Shown here one piece after another: positions 16,401 through 23,434 of a DNA stretch of 64,000 nucleotides (position 1 is its first letter; each line of letters begins with the position of its first letter). The stretch covers positions 15,647-79,646 of the forward strand of contig QWII01000041.1 in NCBI GenBank assembly GCA_021405325.1, in the 5' to 3' direction. The notes under the pieces were generated by a model. That model did not search any database and was not told the origin of the DNA. It saw only the letters and a program-made list of their open reading frames with translations. Source of the DNA: Caldilinea sp. CFX5 (GTDB lineage: Bacteria > Chloroflexota > Anaerolineae > Caldilineales > Caldilineaceae). The translations under genes were made by a program, and so were the position numbers.

Positions 16401-16648
16401 CGCCCTGGCTGGCTCGGTTCATCCCACAAGCTGCCATAGGCCACCACCGCGCTGTCGGGGGCAATAACTACCAGCCGCAGGAGCGTCACCTGCTTGTCCA
16501 TCCAGTCGGCCACCCGTGCGGCGGTCATCGGCACGCCCCTGGTAAAGCCGCCGGGCCACTGTTGGTCACTGGCATTCCACATCTCGGCCAAACCTGCGTC
16601 GTGGTCGTGGCGGTAAGGTTCGATCCGAAATTCAGTTTGTTGAGTCAT
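13406..16648 (-). CDS. GNAT acetyltransferase fused to a long multi-beta-sandwich region
   Basis: This is a 1080-residue protein. Residues 1-155 form a complete GNAT domain, with VDLLNVHPDYQGRSLCRRML as motif A and VPLYKKVGFFW as motif B. Residues about 200-450 look like Ig/NEW3-type beta-sandwich modules. Residues about 450-1075 look like a carbohydrate-active-enzyme-type beta-supersandwich (FSVHCQQREGQLWFTNKAG, WNPWGGFMIFNQVDG). No signal peptide or membrane segment is present. GAGAAGGAGACCCTC precedes the ATG. GNAT domains are normally about 150-170 residues, so the tail is very unusual. It may position a sugar-bearing or polymeric substrate; that is inference. Confidence 0.75.
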   Translation of the reverse strand: MTQQTEFRIEPYRHDHDAGLAEMWNASDQQWPGGFTRGVPMTAARVADWMDKQVTLLRLVVIAPDSAVVAYGSLWDEPSQPGRSCYVDLLNVHPDYQGRSLCRRMLTQMVDTATAQGYERMTIGTWAANLKAVPLYKKVGFFWKPNTTVSMENYIPMLRRLPILQEFFAEADWYNHFDRELRQVEDEQKHSQTGTMEIYRCRWVRPDGAAIEAVIDRKAQTLTGLETADFAAFAQVAASKPAQGLSYPVTWTITNKRATPLPVRLTATGDQSIQIDHQAEFTLLPGETRTVASAYRCAGDAPRLDISQWRPKPTPRINTLLVLDEEEVTLGSGLHYEPAVDISTHPQPITLTPGMAQRVLVQVKNHLDRAVAGELQIVTAEGVTVDWRHTAFQAEAKGYASAEVELSAAQEGEVALALVAQFTDAGEVITTAPQPLPVLVRSLGNVVAIEHQPDAAKRTLYAENDFFSVHCQQREGQLWFTNKAGAEYHFGLKELLGPPYTPNEFDGKDFALQLRREQGRVCFASTIVSNAFAGLRLRRELWLSASPVVEVRWWLDNEGDLDQRCKVLTTMHFPDNFVVNGRSVMARQERLLAASADVLPETEGDFPKEPAGLCEQWNAVEVDGQVHGVVWGEAISEHEWRPWFFDLISTEQQIPVGGSVALEPLHLYCGPGDWRTVRRIWQQRNGQTRQEQLKNNAMPTVSGVQEVTLTPSPVLTMADQVTLQLQVDNLRQQPINGRIAITPPTGWTTDQATFALEGLQHEKPFAATIALHAAQPTLGVNQGELLLTTTGFDRKQNFTILRVGDRQAAVRVSQDEREGQPIWQIDNGRMAWAVAPTFSAGIVAWHEAGSATNHLYTAFPNDGEFQWLKPWFGGIRPILVSHEGGFPGKLHQEAFTVAPLDATDAQGLPWRGVRLQAAIAGAPSLKGMHAQIDYLTLPGSNLLKAVYRLTNQTPIHRDGWNPWGGFMIFNQVDGEYAQSILYGDNPLTGPVQRKRTAYNIWLNVGNWAAVVNPRTGRALSVSCPSHPESIKLIDTAADGGHLIVRRPTPYTPHGTNELVVYAALVDSLTEAEGFATLGQG

Positions 16649-16664
16649 GAGGGTCTCCTTCTCT

Positions 16665-17414
16665 TTAACGAATTAAGGTGAGCTGTGCTAGATAATTCAG
16701 CGCTTTGCCCAGTGGCACAGAGGGCAACCACTTGCCCTGTTCCCAATCCACCGTTCCGCCCGGTTTGATTTGCTGTACCTGTAAGCCGGTTGGCTCAAGC
16801 AACATGCGCAAATCTGCCGGCGAGTAGCAACGGAGCGATTGCTGTACCGCTTCCTCTGGTTTCCCAATTGGCCACCAGGTATCAACCCAGCGACAGCCAT
16901 CGGCGTCAAAGTTGTAACGGCGTTCCGCTTGACCGACAGTCCAACCGCGACCATCGACCGAGGCGATATACCAGGGTGTGCCGATCTCAAACAAGGCGCT
17001 CCCGGTCGGTGTCAGCCAGGTCGCCACCCGTTTGAGCAAGCGCCGCTGATCAGTATCCGAACCAATGCCAAAGCCATCGTAATAGCAGACCACATCAAAC
17101 GGCCCGCTCACGTCCACCTGATAAAAATCCCCCTGCACCACGCGCAGTTGCCCGGCTGGCAGCGTTGCGGCCAGCTTCTGGATATGCGCGGCCAGCGTTG
17201 GCGCTTGTTCAACTGCCACCACTTCATGACCAAGTTCTGCCATCGCCGCTGACACCTGTCCGCCGCCTGCGCCAAGCTCCAGCACCCGCTTTTTGCCCGG
17301 CCCGGTGAATTCGGCAATCCACCCGGCTTTCAGGCGATGGCCGTCATGGATCGCCTCTTCGTACACGCCCGACCATTGATTTTGTTTGGTGTAAAATTCA
17401 AGTGCCCAATCCAT
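16665..17414 (-). CDS. Class I SAM-dependent methyltransferase
   Basis: This 249-residue methyltransferase has KKRVLELGAGGGQVSAAMAE as motif I, VVAVEQAPTLAAHI (acidic motif II) and FDVVCYYDGFGIGSDTDQRR (motif IV region). It begins MDWALEFYTKQNQWSGVYEE, a pattern of small-molecule methyltransferases. GGAAGGAAATTACC precedes the ATG at 17414. It ends 16 bases before the GNAT-fusion gene and follows the rRNA-methyltransferase-like gene by 41 bases, so the three are probably one transcript. Confidence 0.85.
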   Translation of the reverse strand: MDWALEFYTKQNQWSGVYEEAIHDGHRLKAGWIAEFTGPGKKRVLELGAGGGQVSAAMAELGHEVVAVEQAPTLAAHIQKLAATLPAGQLRVVQGDFYQVDVSGPFDVVCYYDGFGIGSDTDQRRLLKRVATWLTPTGSALFEIGTPWYIASVDGRGWTVGQAERRYNFDADGCRWVDTWWPIGKPEEAVQQSLRCYSPADLRMLLEPTGLQVQQIKPGGTVDWEQGKWLPSVPLGKALNYLAQLTLIR

Positions 17415-17455
17415 GGTAATTTCCTTCCGATAGCAACACATTCTGTCATGATTGG

Positions 17456-18079
17456 TTACCCTTTCGCCCGCAAAACCAGGGCGAGCAACGAACGTTCGGT
17501 ATTGTTGCGCAGCCGTTTGGCCCAGGAGGATGTCAACTGTGGCCAAGCCGCCGGCGCAAGCGGCCCAAATTCTACAGGTGCAAACCCTGCGGCCTCATAG
17601 TTGGGCAGCAGTTCACCCTGCAGGTAGGCCAGCGTGGGTGTTTGGATACCCAGCCGCTCGATCTCGCTTTGGTCACGCTGCGGGTCCAGCGCCGTAATAA
17701 TGGTCAGCTTGGCATTCGGCGCACAGATGCGGCGCAAGTTGTTCAACACTGCCGGCTCACCGTTGATGACGCCGCGCAGCAAACTGCCCCACGGGAATTG
17801 CACGTTCACCGCACTAGCAATGCCGCTTAGCTCGATGGGCAGATCCTCCACTGCGGCCTGCAGGAAGAGCGCGTTAGGCGCACCCCCTTTAGCCGCTTTG
17901 CGATGGATCTGCTCGGAGACCTTGGCCAGCGCGCTGGCGTTCGCATCTACCCCGATAAAAAATTTCTGCGCTTGTTGACGAGCATTTTGGTAAACAAAGT
18001 GCCCGTCGCCTGTCCCAATGTCGATCACAATCTGTTGTTTGTAAGGCGCGATCAACGTTTGGAAGGCTGTTTGCTCCAA
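17456..18079 (-). CDS. NpmA/KamB-like 16S rRNA (adenine-1408) methyltransferase homologue
   Basis: The 207-residue product matches the A1408 N1-methyltransferase family from end to end. It has IDIGTGDG (SAM motif I), FIGVDANASAL, the KGGAPNALFLQAAVEDLP stretch, FPWGSLLRGVI (Trp97, equivalent to the Trp in FPWG that stacks on the flipped adenine in NpmA) and SSWAKRLRNNTERSLL (Trp186 and the basic residues of the WAKRL motif). Known members methylate the decoding-site A1408 and confer broad aminoglycoside resistance. The only start in the conserved region is TTG at 18079, with a weak ribosome site. Upstream in the same frame MIRGPS resembles the family N-terminus but is cut off by TGA TGA, so activity is uncertain. 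Confidence 0.8.
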   Translation of the reverse strand: MEQTAFQTLIAPYKQQIVIDIGTGDGHFVYQNARQQAQKFFIGVDANASALAKVSEQIHRKAAKGGAPNALFLQAAVEDLPIELSGIASAVNVQFPWGSLLRGVINGEPAVLNNLRRICAPNAKLTIITALDPQRDQSEIERLGIQTPTLAYLQGELLPNYEAAGFAPVEFGPLAPAAWPQLTSSWAKRLRNNTERSLLALVLRAKG

Positions 18080-18257
18080 GACTCATCAACTGGGGCCACG
18101 AATCATTTTTAACATAACTCTTCTCTTTCTCTGTTTTTCTACACTGGCTTACCTCTAAGAGCGCCGGCTCCTTCCCCGGTCGTGGTCGCAAATCACCGTT
18201 GGCCTCGATGATGTGTTCAAGTTCCAGCGAAAGTCGGATCAATTCAACGGCGTTCAT
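18080..18257 (-). other. Degenerate stretch: family-like N-terminus with tandem TGA, and a short MNAVELIRL frame
   Basis: Two things are visible. In the frame of the rRNA methyltransferase, ATG TTA AAA ATG ATT CGT leads to RGPS, then TGA TGA at 18083-18088, then VLEQTAF. In another frame a start at 18257 reads MNAVELIRLSLELEHIIEAN, resembling the first helix of DinB-type proteins, before losing any family pattern. This suggests deletion or mutation fused two gene ends here. Neither frame is a complete gene. Confidence 0.4.
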
Positions 18258-18265
18258 GGATTAAC

Positions 18266-19813
18266 CTACTTTGTTGAATACCTCAAGAGGCGTTCATTGA
18301 TAAATTGCACGGTGTCTTCTACCGCCTGCTGAGTGAATGGAAAAGTGACCCCAACAACCGCAAAAAGTGCTGGTAGGGCGCACGTATTGCCCAGGGTCAA
18401 CGCACTCTTGTAGTTGTGGATAGCGCTTGCGCGATCGCTTTCCGCTAACCGCCCAAATTGACAAGCGCCAACAATCGCCATCGGATAGGTAATCATATAG
18501 AGCGGCATCCGGTATAAACTCCAGTTCCAGCGTTGCCAGCCGCTCTGCGCCTCGGCGCTGGTTGGGTCGCCCGTATCCCACGGTGTAAAGCGTTGTTTGA
18601 GTTCGAGCCATTTGGCGTCTACATCGGCCGGCGTAACATCGACGGGCGCTTCCCCATAGAGCCAGTGTTCAAAAGCATCCTGCATCGTGCAGCTTGTCAA
18701 CGCATCCAAGTAATAGTGCAGAACATATTGCTGGGCGCTGGCGCTTTCGTCGTCGGCATAGGGGCCGCCTTGCGCCTGCGTATAGTAGGGCCACGCCAGC
18801 AGATCCATAGTGGTAGCCGCAAATTCTTGAAATTCTTCCGGGCCATTGAGATTCCACATCGACCCGTGCGCTTGAAAGGAGAGTGCATCGTGCATTCCAT
18901 GTCCGCTTTCGTGGAGGACGCTGCCGGCATGATGGTTAGCAACATGCAGATAGGGCAGGCCCGCACCGGGGAAAAACCATTCCTCTAGCGATTCGGCTTT
19001 GTGCGGACGATGGCCGAGATCGAGATAACCGTTACGCATCTGCCGAAAGATAGCGCCAAAGGTTGGGTCGATCTGCTGCAAGATGCGCTCAACGCCATCG
19101 ACGAGCAAGGTCAGATCCATAATCTCAGCGCTAGGGGTGGCTGATACAGCGCGGGAACGCCATTGGGCAACAACGGGAACCACCACCGTTTCGACCGCCC
19201 GATGAAATGCCTGGCAGTCGGCAATCGTATAGCCCAAGCGATTCAGTTGACGCCAATGATAGGCGAGAAAGGTCGGTAGGCCGCTGATCTTTGCCAACGT
19301 TCGCCGCAATTGTAATAGCCGCAGCAGCAACTCATTCAACTCATCCCGCCGCTCCAACCAGTAGACCACGGGTCGATCTGGATCAAAATTGCGCATAATG
19401 TTGCGATAGCGTGTCTCCCATTGGCTGATTTCAGCCTGAATTGGCAGACTTGCTGGCTGAAATAGGTCACGCTGGTTAGACCAACGCCGCCAAAGTTGTT
19501 CGTAGGTAGGCGAAGGTGGCGTCGGCTGTAGCGTGAGCGCACGGTTGATCAGTGCGTTCGTCAGCCCCAGATAAGTTGAATAGAGTTCTTGCACATAGGT
19601 TGCATAAGCGCGTTCCGCCGCATGGTCACGCGTATCATAATAGGCTGGACGCTTTAACATAGTGTAGGCGTCCCAGATAGCAATGTCGAGTTGGTTCCAT
19701 TGCTCCAGCCAACGCATAAACTCACCGTCGGCTACCGGTGCGTCGATAAGCGCTTGCAACAAGGGCGTAATCGTTGCCCAGTCGTAGGGATCGAACGGGT
19801 AAGTTGCTTTCAT
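18266..19813 (-). CDS. M3-family oligoendopeptidase-like zinc metallopeptidase
   Basis: This 515-residue helical metallopeptidase has the zinc-binding HExxH motif in VLHESGHGMHDAL near residue 303 and a downstream glutamate in GPEEFQEFAATTMDLL, as in M3 oligoendopeptidases. Members cleave short peptides in the cytoplasm. The length is slightly below the usual 560-600 residues. No signal peptide is present. It is the first gene of the minus-strand run, with two strong terminators for minus-strand transcripts upstream of it, so it must have its own promoter in 19814-19869 or rely on read-through. Confidence 0.85.
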   Translation of the reverse strand: MKATYPFDPYDWATITPLLQALIDAPVADGEFMRWLEQWNQLDIAIWDAYTMLKRPAYYDTRDHAAERAYATYVQELYSTYLGLTNALINRALTLQPTPPSPTYEQLWRRWSNQRDLFQPASLPIQAEISQWETRYRNIMRNFDPDRPVVYWLERRDELNELLLRLLQLRRTLAKISGLPTFLAYHWRQLNRLGYTIADCQAFHRAVETVVVPVVAQWRSRAVSATPSAEIMDLTLLVDGVERILQQIDPTFGAIFRQMRNGYLDLGHRPHKAESLEEWFFPGAGLPYLHVANHHAGSVLHESGHGMHDALSFQAHGSMWNLNGPEEFQEFAATTMDLLAWPYYTQAQGGPYADDESASAQQYVLHYYLDALTSCTMQDAFEHWLYGEAPVDVTPADVDAKWLELKQRFTPWDTGDPTSAEAQSGWQRWNWSLYRMPLYMITYPMAIVGACQFGRLAESDRASAIHNYKSALTLGNTCALPALFAVVGVTFPFTQQAVEDTVQFINERLLRYSTK

Positions 19814-19869
19814 AAAGGTGGTTCCTTTGGTTGATACAGCGGGTAAGTCTGGCTTATGGCAAAATAAAA

Positions 19870-19898
19870 ACGGCCACAGGATTGAATCCCGTGGCCGT
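19870..19898 (-). terminator. Rho-independent terminator, copy 1 of a tandem pair
   Basis: Read on the minus strand, ACGGCCAC stems close around a short loop and are followed by TTTTTATTTT. A near-identical unit lies about 110 bases upstream on the same strand. Both would stop transcription coming from the direction of 20.0-21.5 kb. Confidence 0.75.
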
Positions 19899-19975
19899 GA
19901 TCAGCAGAGGTCATTGCATCAGTCTACCGGCAAACACCAGAGACGACAGCAAAATGGCTTGGCTGGCAAAGAAAA

Positions 19976-20008
19976 ACGGCCACGGGATCGAGTATCGTCC
20001 GTGGCCGT
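19976..20008 (-). terminator. Rho-independent terminator, copy 2 of a tandem pair
   Basis: The stem ACGGCCACGG / CCGTGGCCGT (arms 19976-19985, 19999-20008) is followed on the minus strand by TTTTTCTTT. It and copy 1 share both stem and flank (TGGC...AAAAACGGCCAC on the plus strand), so they arose by duplication. They lie about 490 bases past the nearest minus-strand gene end (20498), which leaves room for a small RNA. I see no gene in 20009-20390. Confidence 0.78.
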
Positions 20009-20390
20009 TGTGCGCAAAAAAACTTGCTCAATCGGTGTCGCTCTTGAAGAGACAACACCGTTGATCTGGGGCTAGGGTTGCTTTGGGCAACGCATTGGTT
20101 AGCGGCATAACAAAACAGGCGTCACAAGCCCAGCCTGTGACCCTTTCCCGACTATGCTACAACCAGACCCAGTCTCAATCGCCGACAGACGTACTTAGAT
20201 CCGTTGGATCGTTGGTAGTGGCGAGTATTGAATAAGTAACATGTTTGCACCTGGCAAAAAGAAGATAAAGTGTTGCAGTAACTACAGCGGGCTTGTACTG
20301 ACGAACAAGCCGGACAAGTGTAGCATAGTGGGCAGGAAGGTGTCAAAACTGACAAACGACCGGGGGCATTTCAAATTTGTAATCCGCGGA

Positions 20391-20457
20391 GTAGGCACGC
20401 CCCGTACCGGGCAGACGCTGGCAGGCAACGGAGAGAACCGGCACGGGGCGTGCCTAC
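20391..20457. repeat. Inverted repeat, 20-bp arms (19/20)
   Basis: GTAGGCACGCCCCGTACCGG at 20391-20410 is mirrored at 20438-20457 with one mismatch. It lies 40 bases after the stop of the radical-SAM gene and may act as its terminator or mRNA 3' stabiliser, though no T-run follows. Confidence 0.85.
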
Positions 20458-20497
20458 CCCTCGATAATCGGGCGTTTAGCTCACTACCGGCGATAAA

Positions 20498-21559
20498 TCA
20501 AAACGAATAACGCACCGTACAATAGGGCAAGTATTGATTAAGCAGCGTCGTAAAATTCTGTAACTCCCGCTGGCGCATTTTATAGTCGTAGACTACTAAT
20601 TCTGGCGCGCTCTTTTTCGGCACCTGATTCTTCGGCGACCAGAGAAATTCCTCGCCTTTGGGGTTCCACTGCATGTTGATGGCGTGTAACTCCGCCGAGT
20701 GGGTGAGAAAGAAGACCTCGCTCATCAACTGCTGCTTGGCCGCCGGACTGAGCACATCGTCGATTTCTTGAAAGAGTTCCACCCAGTCGGCTTTCCACTG
20801 GTCGCCCTCATAGATGATGATCGGCGAAAAGTTCAGATGTACTTCGTAGCCGCCTTCCACCAGCTTGTTGACCGACGCCAGCCGATCAGCAATGCGACTG
20901 GTGCCAATATCAACATAGCGGGCGATCTTCTGTGGCGTCACCGAATAGCGGATGCGGGTCTTGCCTTGTGGGTCGTAGCGCAACCAAAAGTCATCATTGA
21001 CTGTCTTGGTGGCAAAGGTCGCTTTGGCGTAGGGCATGGTGGCAAAGGCGGCCACCATCTGCCCCGGCAGGTCGCAGACCAGCGCGTCGGCGGAGAGATC
21101 GGCATTGCAGCCCAGGTCATAGGTCCAGAAACGGGGATCGCACTGGTCAGGTTCGGTCTTGGGGCCAAGTTTCTCGCTGTGCCGCCGGATTGAGTTGAGG
21201 ATCTGGTCGGTGTTCATAAAGAGCGTCAATGGGTTGGAACCACCCTTGCGCCGGGCGACATAGCAATATTGACAACTGCTCAAACAGCCATTGGACATCG
21301 ACGCCGCGATATAGTTGGCCGAACGACCATTGACGGTATGTTTCAACGTGCGGCGGACCCCCAAGACCAGGTTGTCTTGTTTAGTGTGCATCCACTCACT
21401 AGGATCAGCGCCAAAGAGCGAGTCGATTTGCCAATGCGAAGGCACCGGCACAATCGCCGCCTGGGGAAAGCGCGCCAGAATCGCATCGGCATTGGCTTTC
21501 CAAATTGGGTTTTCGTTGATGGCTTCTTGCAAATAGATGGTTTTGAAGTTGAGTTTCAT
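20498..21559 (-). CDS. Radical SAM protein, spore photoproduct lyase-like
   Basis: The 353-residue product has the 4Fe-4S radical SAM triad in SNGCLSSCQYCYVAR (C-x3-C-x2-C) and the spore-photoproduct-lyase layout, including FWTYDLGCNADLS, ATFATKTVND, IRYSVTPQKIARYVDIGTSR and LNFSPIIIYEGDQW. SPL-family enzymes repair 5-thyminyl-5,6-dihydrothymine in DNA. Similar proteins occur in non-sporulating bacteria, where the role is less certain. The start at 21559 (MKLNFKTIYL) was chosen over an earlier ATG because the extra residues are not conserved in style. Confidence 0.82.
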   Translation of the reverse strand: MKLNFKTIYLQEAINENPIWKANADAILARFPQAAIVPVPSHWQIDSLFGADPSEWMHTKQDNLVLGVRRTLKHTVNGRSANYIAASMSNGCLSSCQYCYVARRKGGSNPLTLFMNTDQILNSIRRHSEKLGPKTEPDQCDPRFWTYDLGCNADLSADALVCDLPGQMVAAFATMPYAKATFATKTVNDDFWLRYDPQGKTRIRYSVTPQKIARYVDIGTSRIADRLASVNKLVEGGYEVHLNFSPIIIYEGDQWKADWVELFQEIDDVLSPAAKQQLMSEVFFLTHSAELHAINMQWNPKGEEFLWSPKNQVPKKSAPELVVYDYKMRQRELQNFTTLLNQYLPYCTVRYSF

Positions 21560-21675
21560 GCTGGAACAGGTTGGCTCTACCAGATACACAACGGGTCAAA
21601 CGCAGACCTGTTATTATACCCTACCACCTGTCTCTCGTCCGCAAGCTTGCACCCACTCAGGCAAAGCGAGGATCA

Positions 21676-21720
21676 GTCACGTAGTGACGACTGACGGTAG
21701 CCGAGGGTTTGAACCCTCGG
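21676..21720. repeat. Two adjacent short hairpins
   Basis: GTCACGTAGTGAC (21676-21688) and CCGAGGGTTTGAACCCTCGG (21701-21720) are small palindromes in the gap after the selO stop. The second resembles a compact terminator stem but has no T-run. It is not a tRNA TpsiC arm: no cloverleaf surrounds it. Confidence 0.7.
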
Positions 21721-21740
21721 CCCACCCCACAGAACACCGG

Positions 21741-23363
21741 TCACGAACTACACGACAACATCGAACACCCTGCCCGCTGGCGCGCCCAATCGGGCCGTTT
21801 GGCGGCAAAGTTTTCCTGTTCCGGCTGCTCAGCATAGGGGTGACGCAGGAGTTCCAACAGGTCGTTGACCATCGAATAATCGCCATCTTCGGCCCGGTCA
21901 ATCGCCAGTTGCGCCAGGTAGTTGCGCAAGACATACTTGGGGTTGACCGCATTCATCCGTTCGGCGCGTTCGGCGTCACTTGTCCCGTCACGGCGCACCC
22001 GCAATTCATACTGATCCAACCAATTGCCCATACGACTGCGATACTCAGCGGTCAACGTCGCCGGGTCATAGTAGGCATCAAGCAGCGGTGTCAGGCGGTC
22101 TTCGCCCATTGCTTGCTTTTCGGCCTGGTCGGTAATGGGTAGCCGCGCCAGCTTGCGGTAGAAAATCGTCATATCGGTTTCGACCAGTTGCAGAATGGTC
22201 AACAATTCGTTGAACAATTCCATGTCGGTCGCCGGGTCGAAGGCGCGTAGCCCTAACTTGGCGGCCATTGTCGAACGATATTCCTGTTGGAAGGTTTCGA
22301 CATATTGCCCCAGGGCGGCTTCCAGCGGCGGTGCATCCTCGGTCAGCGGGTAGATGGCATTGGCCAGCCGCACCAGATTCCAGTGGGCGATCTGCGGCTG
22401 ATGACCAAAGCGATAACGGCGTCCCTGGGCGTCGGTGGTGTTGGGTGTCCAGTTCGGGTCATAATCTTCCAGCCAACCATAGGGGCCGTAGTCGATGGTC
22501 AAACCGAGGATCGACATATTGTCGGTGTTCATCACCCCATGCACAAAGCCCACGCGCAGCCAGTGGACAATCATCACGGCGGTGCGACGGCAGACCTCAG
22601 CAAACCATTGGGCATAGACATCGGGTGATGGTTCGCCCATCTCTGGAAAATCGGCGCGGATGGTGTAGTCAACCAGTTGGCGCAGCAAATCGCTCTCCCT
22701 ACGCGCAGCAAAAATCTCAAAATTGCCAAAGCGGGTAAACGAAGGCGCCACCCGACAGACCACCGCCCCCGGTTCAGGCCGCGGATTACCGTTGTAAAAC
22801 ATATCACGAATGACCGTTTCCCCGGTGGTGACCAGACTAAGCGCCCGCGTCGTCGGCACGCCAAGATGGTGCATCGCCTCGCTACAGAGAAACTCACGAA
22901 TGGAGGAACGCAGCACCGCCAGGCCGTCCGCTGTGCGCGAGTAGGGGGTAGGGCCAGCGCCTTTCAATTGCAACGTCCAATGCTCGCCGCGCCGATTGAT
23001 GATTTCCCCCAGGTTGATGGCGCGCCCATCGCCTAGTTGACCGGCCCAGTTGCCGAACTGATGACCACCATAGGTCATGGCAAAGGGATCCATGCCGTCC
23101 AGCAGCCGGTTGCCGACAAAGACCTGCCGAAACGCATCCGACTGTACATCGGCGGGGCTGAGATCCAGCAATTCTGCCACCTCGCGTGAATAGGCGATCA
23201 GTTGCGGTGCTTTCATCCCCTTGGGGGCGACGCGCGAAAAACTTGCGCCCATCACCTGGCGCGGTCGGTTCACGGTCGATGGGTCGGCCGGTAATGTCTG
23301 GGTAAAACGATTGGTAAAGCGCAACGCATCGAGCGTCGTTGGCGCACTTTGCACATCAAGCAT
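21741..23363 (-). CDS. selO: SelO/YdiU protein AMPylase (pseudokinase fold)
   Basis: This 540-residue SelO-family protein transfers AMP from ATP to protein Ser, Thr or Tyr residues in studied homologues and acts in the redox stress response. Visible hallmarks are AMTYGGHQFGNWAGQLGDGR, TLQLKGAGPTPYSRTADG (ATP-binding Lys), SSIREFLCSEAM (the Glu), GVMNTDNMSILGLTIDYGPY (the NxDN and DYG metal sites) and the C-terminal GCSMLSCSS, where some members carry a Cys or Sec redox motif. I took ATG 23363 (MLDVQSAPTT). The length is usual for the family. Confidence 0.93.
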   Translation of the reverse strand: MLDVQSAPTTLDALRFTNRFTQTLPADPSTVNRPRQVMGASFSRVAPKGMKAPQLIAYSREVAELLDLSPADVQSDAFRQVFVGNRLLDGMDPFAMTYGGHQFGNWAGQLGDGRAINLGEIINRRGEHWTLQLKGAGPTPYSRTADGLAVLRSSIREFLCSEAMHHLGVPTTRALSLVTTGETVIRDMFYNGNPRPEPGAVVCRVAPSFTRFGNFEIFAARRESDLLRQLVDYTIRADFPEMGEPSPDVYAQWFAEVCRRTAVMIVHWLRVGFVHGVMNTDNMSILGLTIDYGPYGWLEDYDPNWTPNTTDAQGRRYRFGHQPQIAHWNLVRLANAIYPLTEDAPPLEAALGQYVETFQQEYRSTMAAKLGLRAFDPATDMELFNELLTILQLVETDMTIFYRKLARLPITDQAEKQAMGEDRLTPLLDAYYDPATLTAEYRSRMGNWLDQYELRVRRDGTSDAERAERMNAVNPKYVLRNYLAQLAIDRAEDGDYSMVNDLLELLRHPYAEQPEQENFAAKRPDWARQRAGCSMLSCSS

Positions 23364-23381
23364 GGCGAATCCTTCGTACTG

Positions 23382-23429
23382 CGTGATTCGTGAGACGTGA
23401 TTGACACGCAGCACGAATCACGAATCACG
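23382..23429. repeat. Inverted repeat around CGTGATTCGTG
   Basis: CGTGATTCGTG at 23382-23392 is mirrored by CACGAATCACG at 23412-23422, which continues as an overlapping direct copy (CGAATCACG). It separates the selO start from the stop of the metallo-hydrolase gene. Confidence 0.75.
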
Positions 23430-23434
23430 TTCCA

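Noticed and set aside
15551..16681. A 376-codon open frame on the plus strand
   Set aside because: It is antisense to the GNAT-fusion gene, has His/Arg/Gln-rich composition typical of a reverse-frame shadow and no ribosome site.
18080..18092. Recoding of TGA as Trp or Sec in the A1408 methyltransferase
   Set aside because: Many genes here end in TGA as a normal stop, no Sec insertion hairpin is visible, and two consecutive recoded codons would be extraordinary.
21701..21720. Possible tRNA TpsiC arm (GGTTTGAACCC)
   Set aside because: No acceptor, D or anticodon stem surrounds it; it is a simple hairpin.
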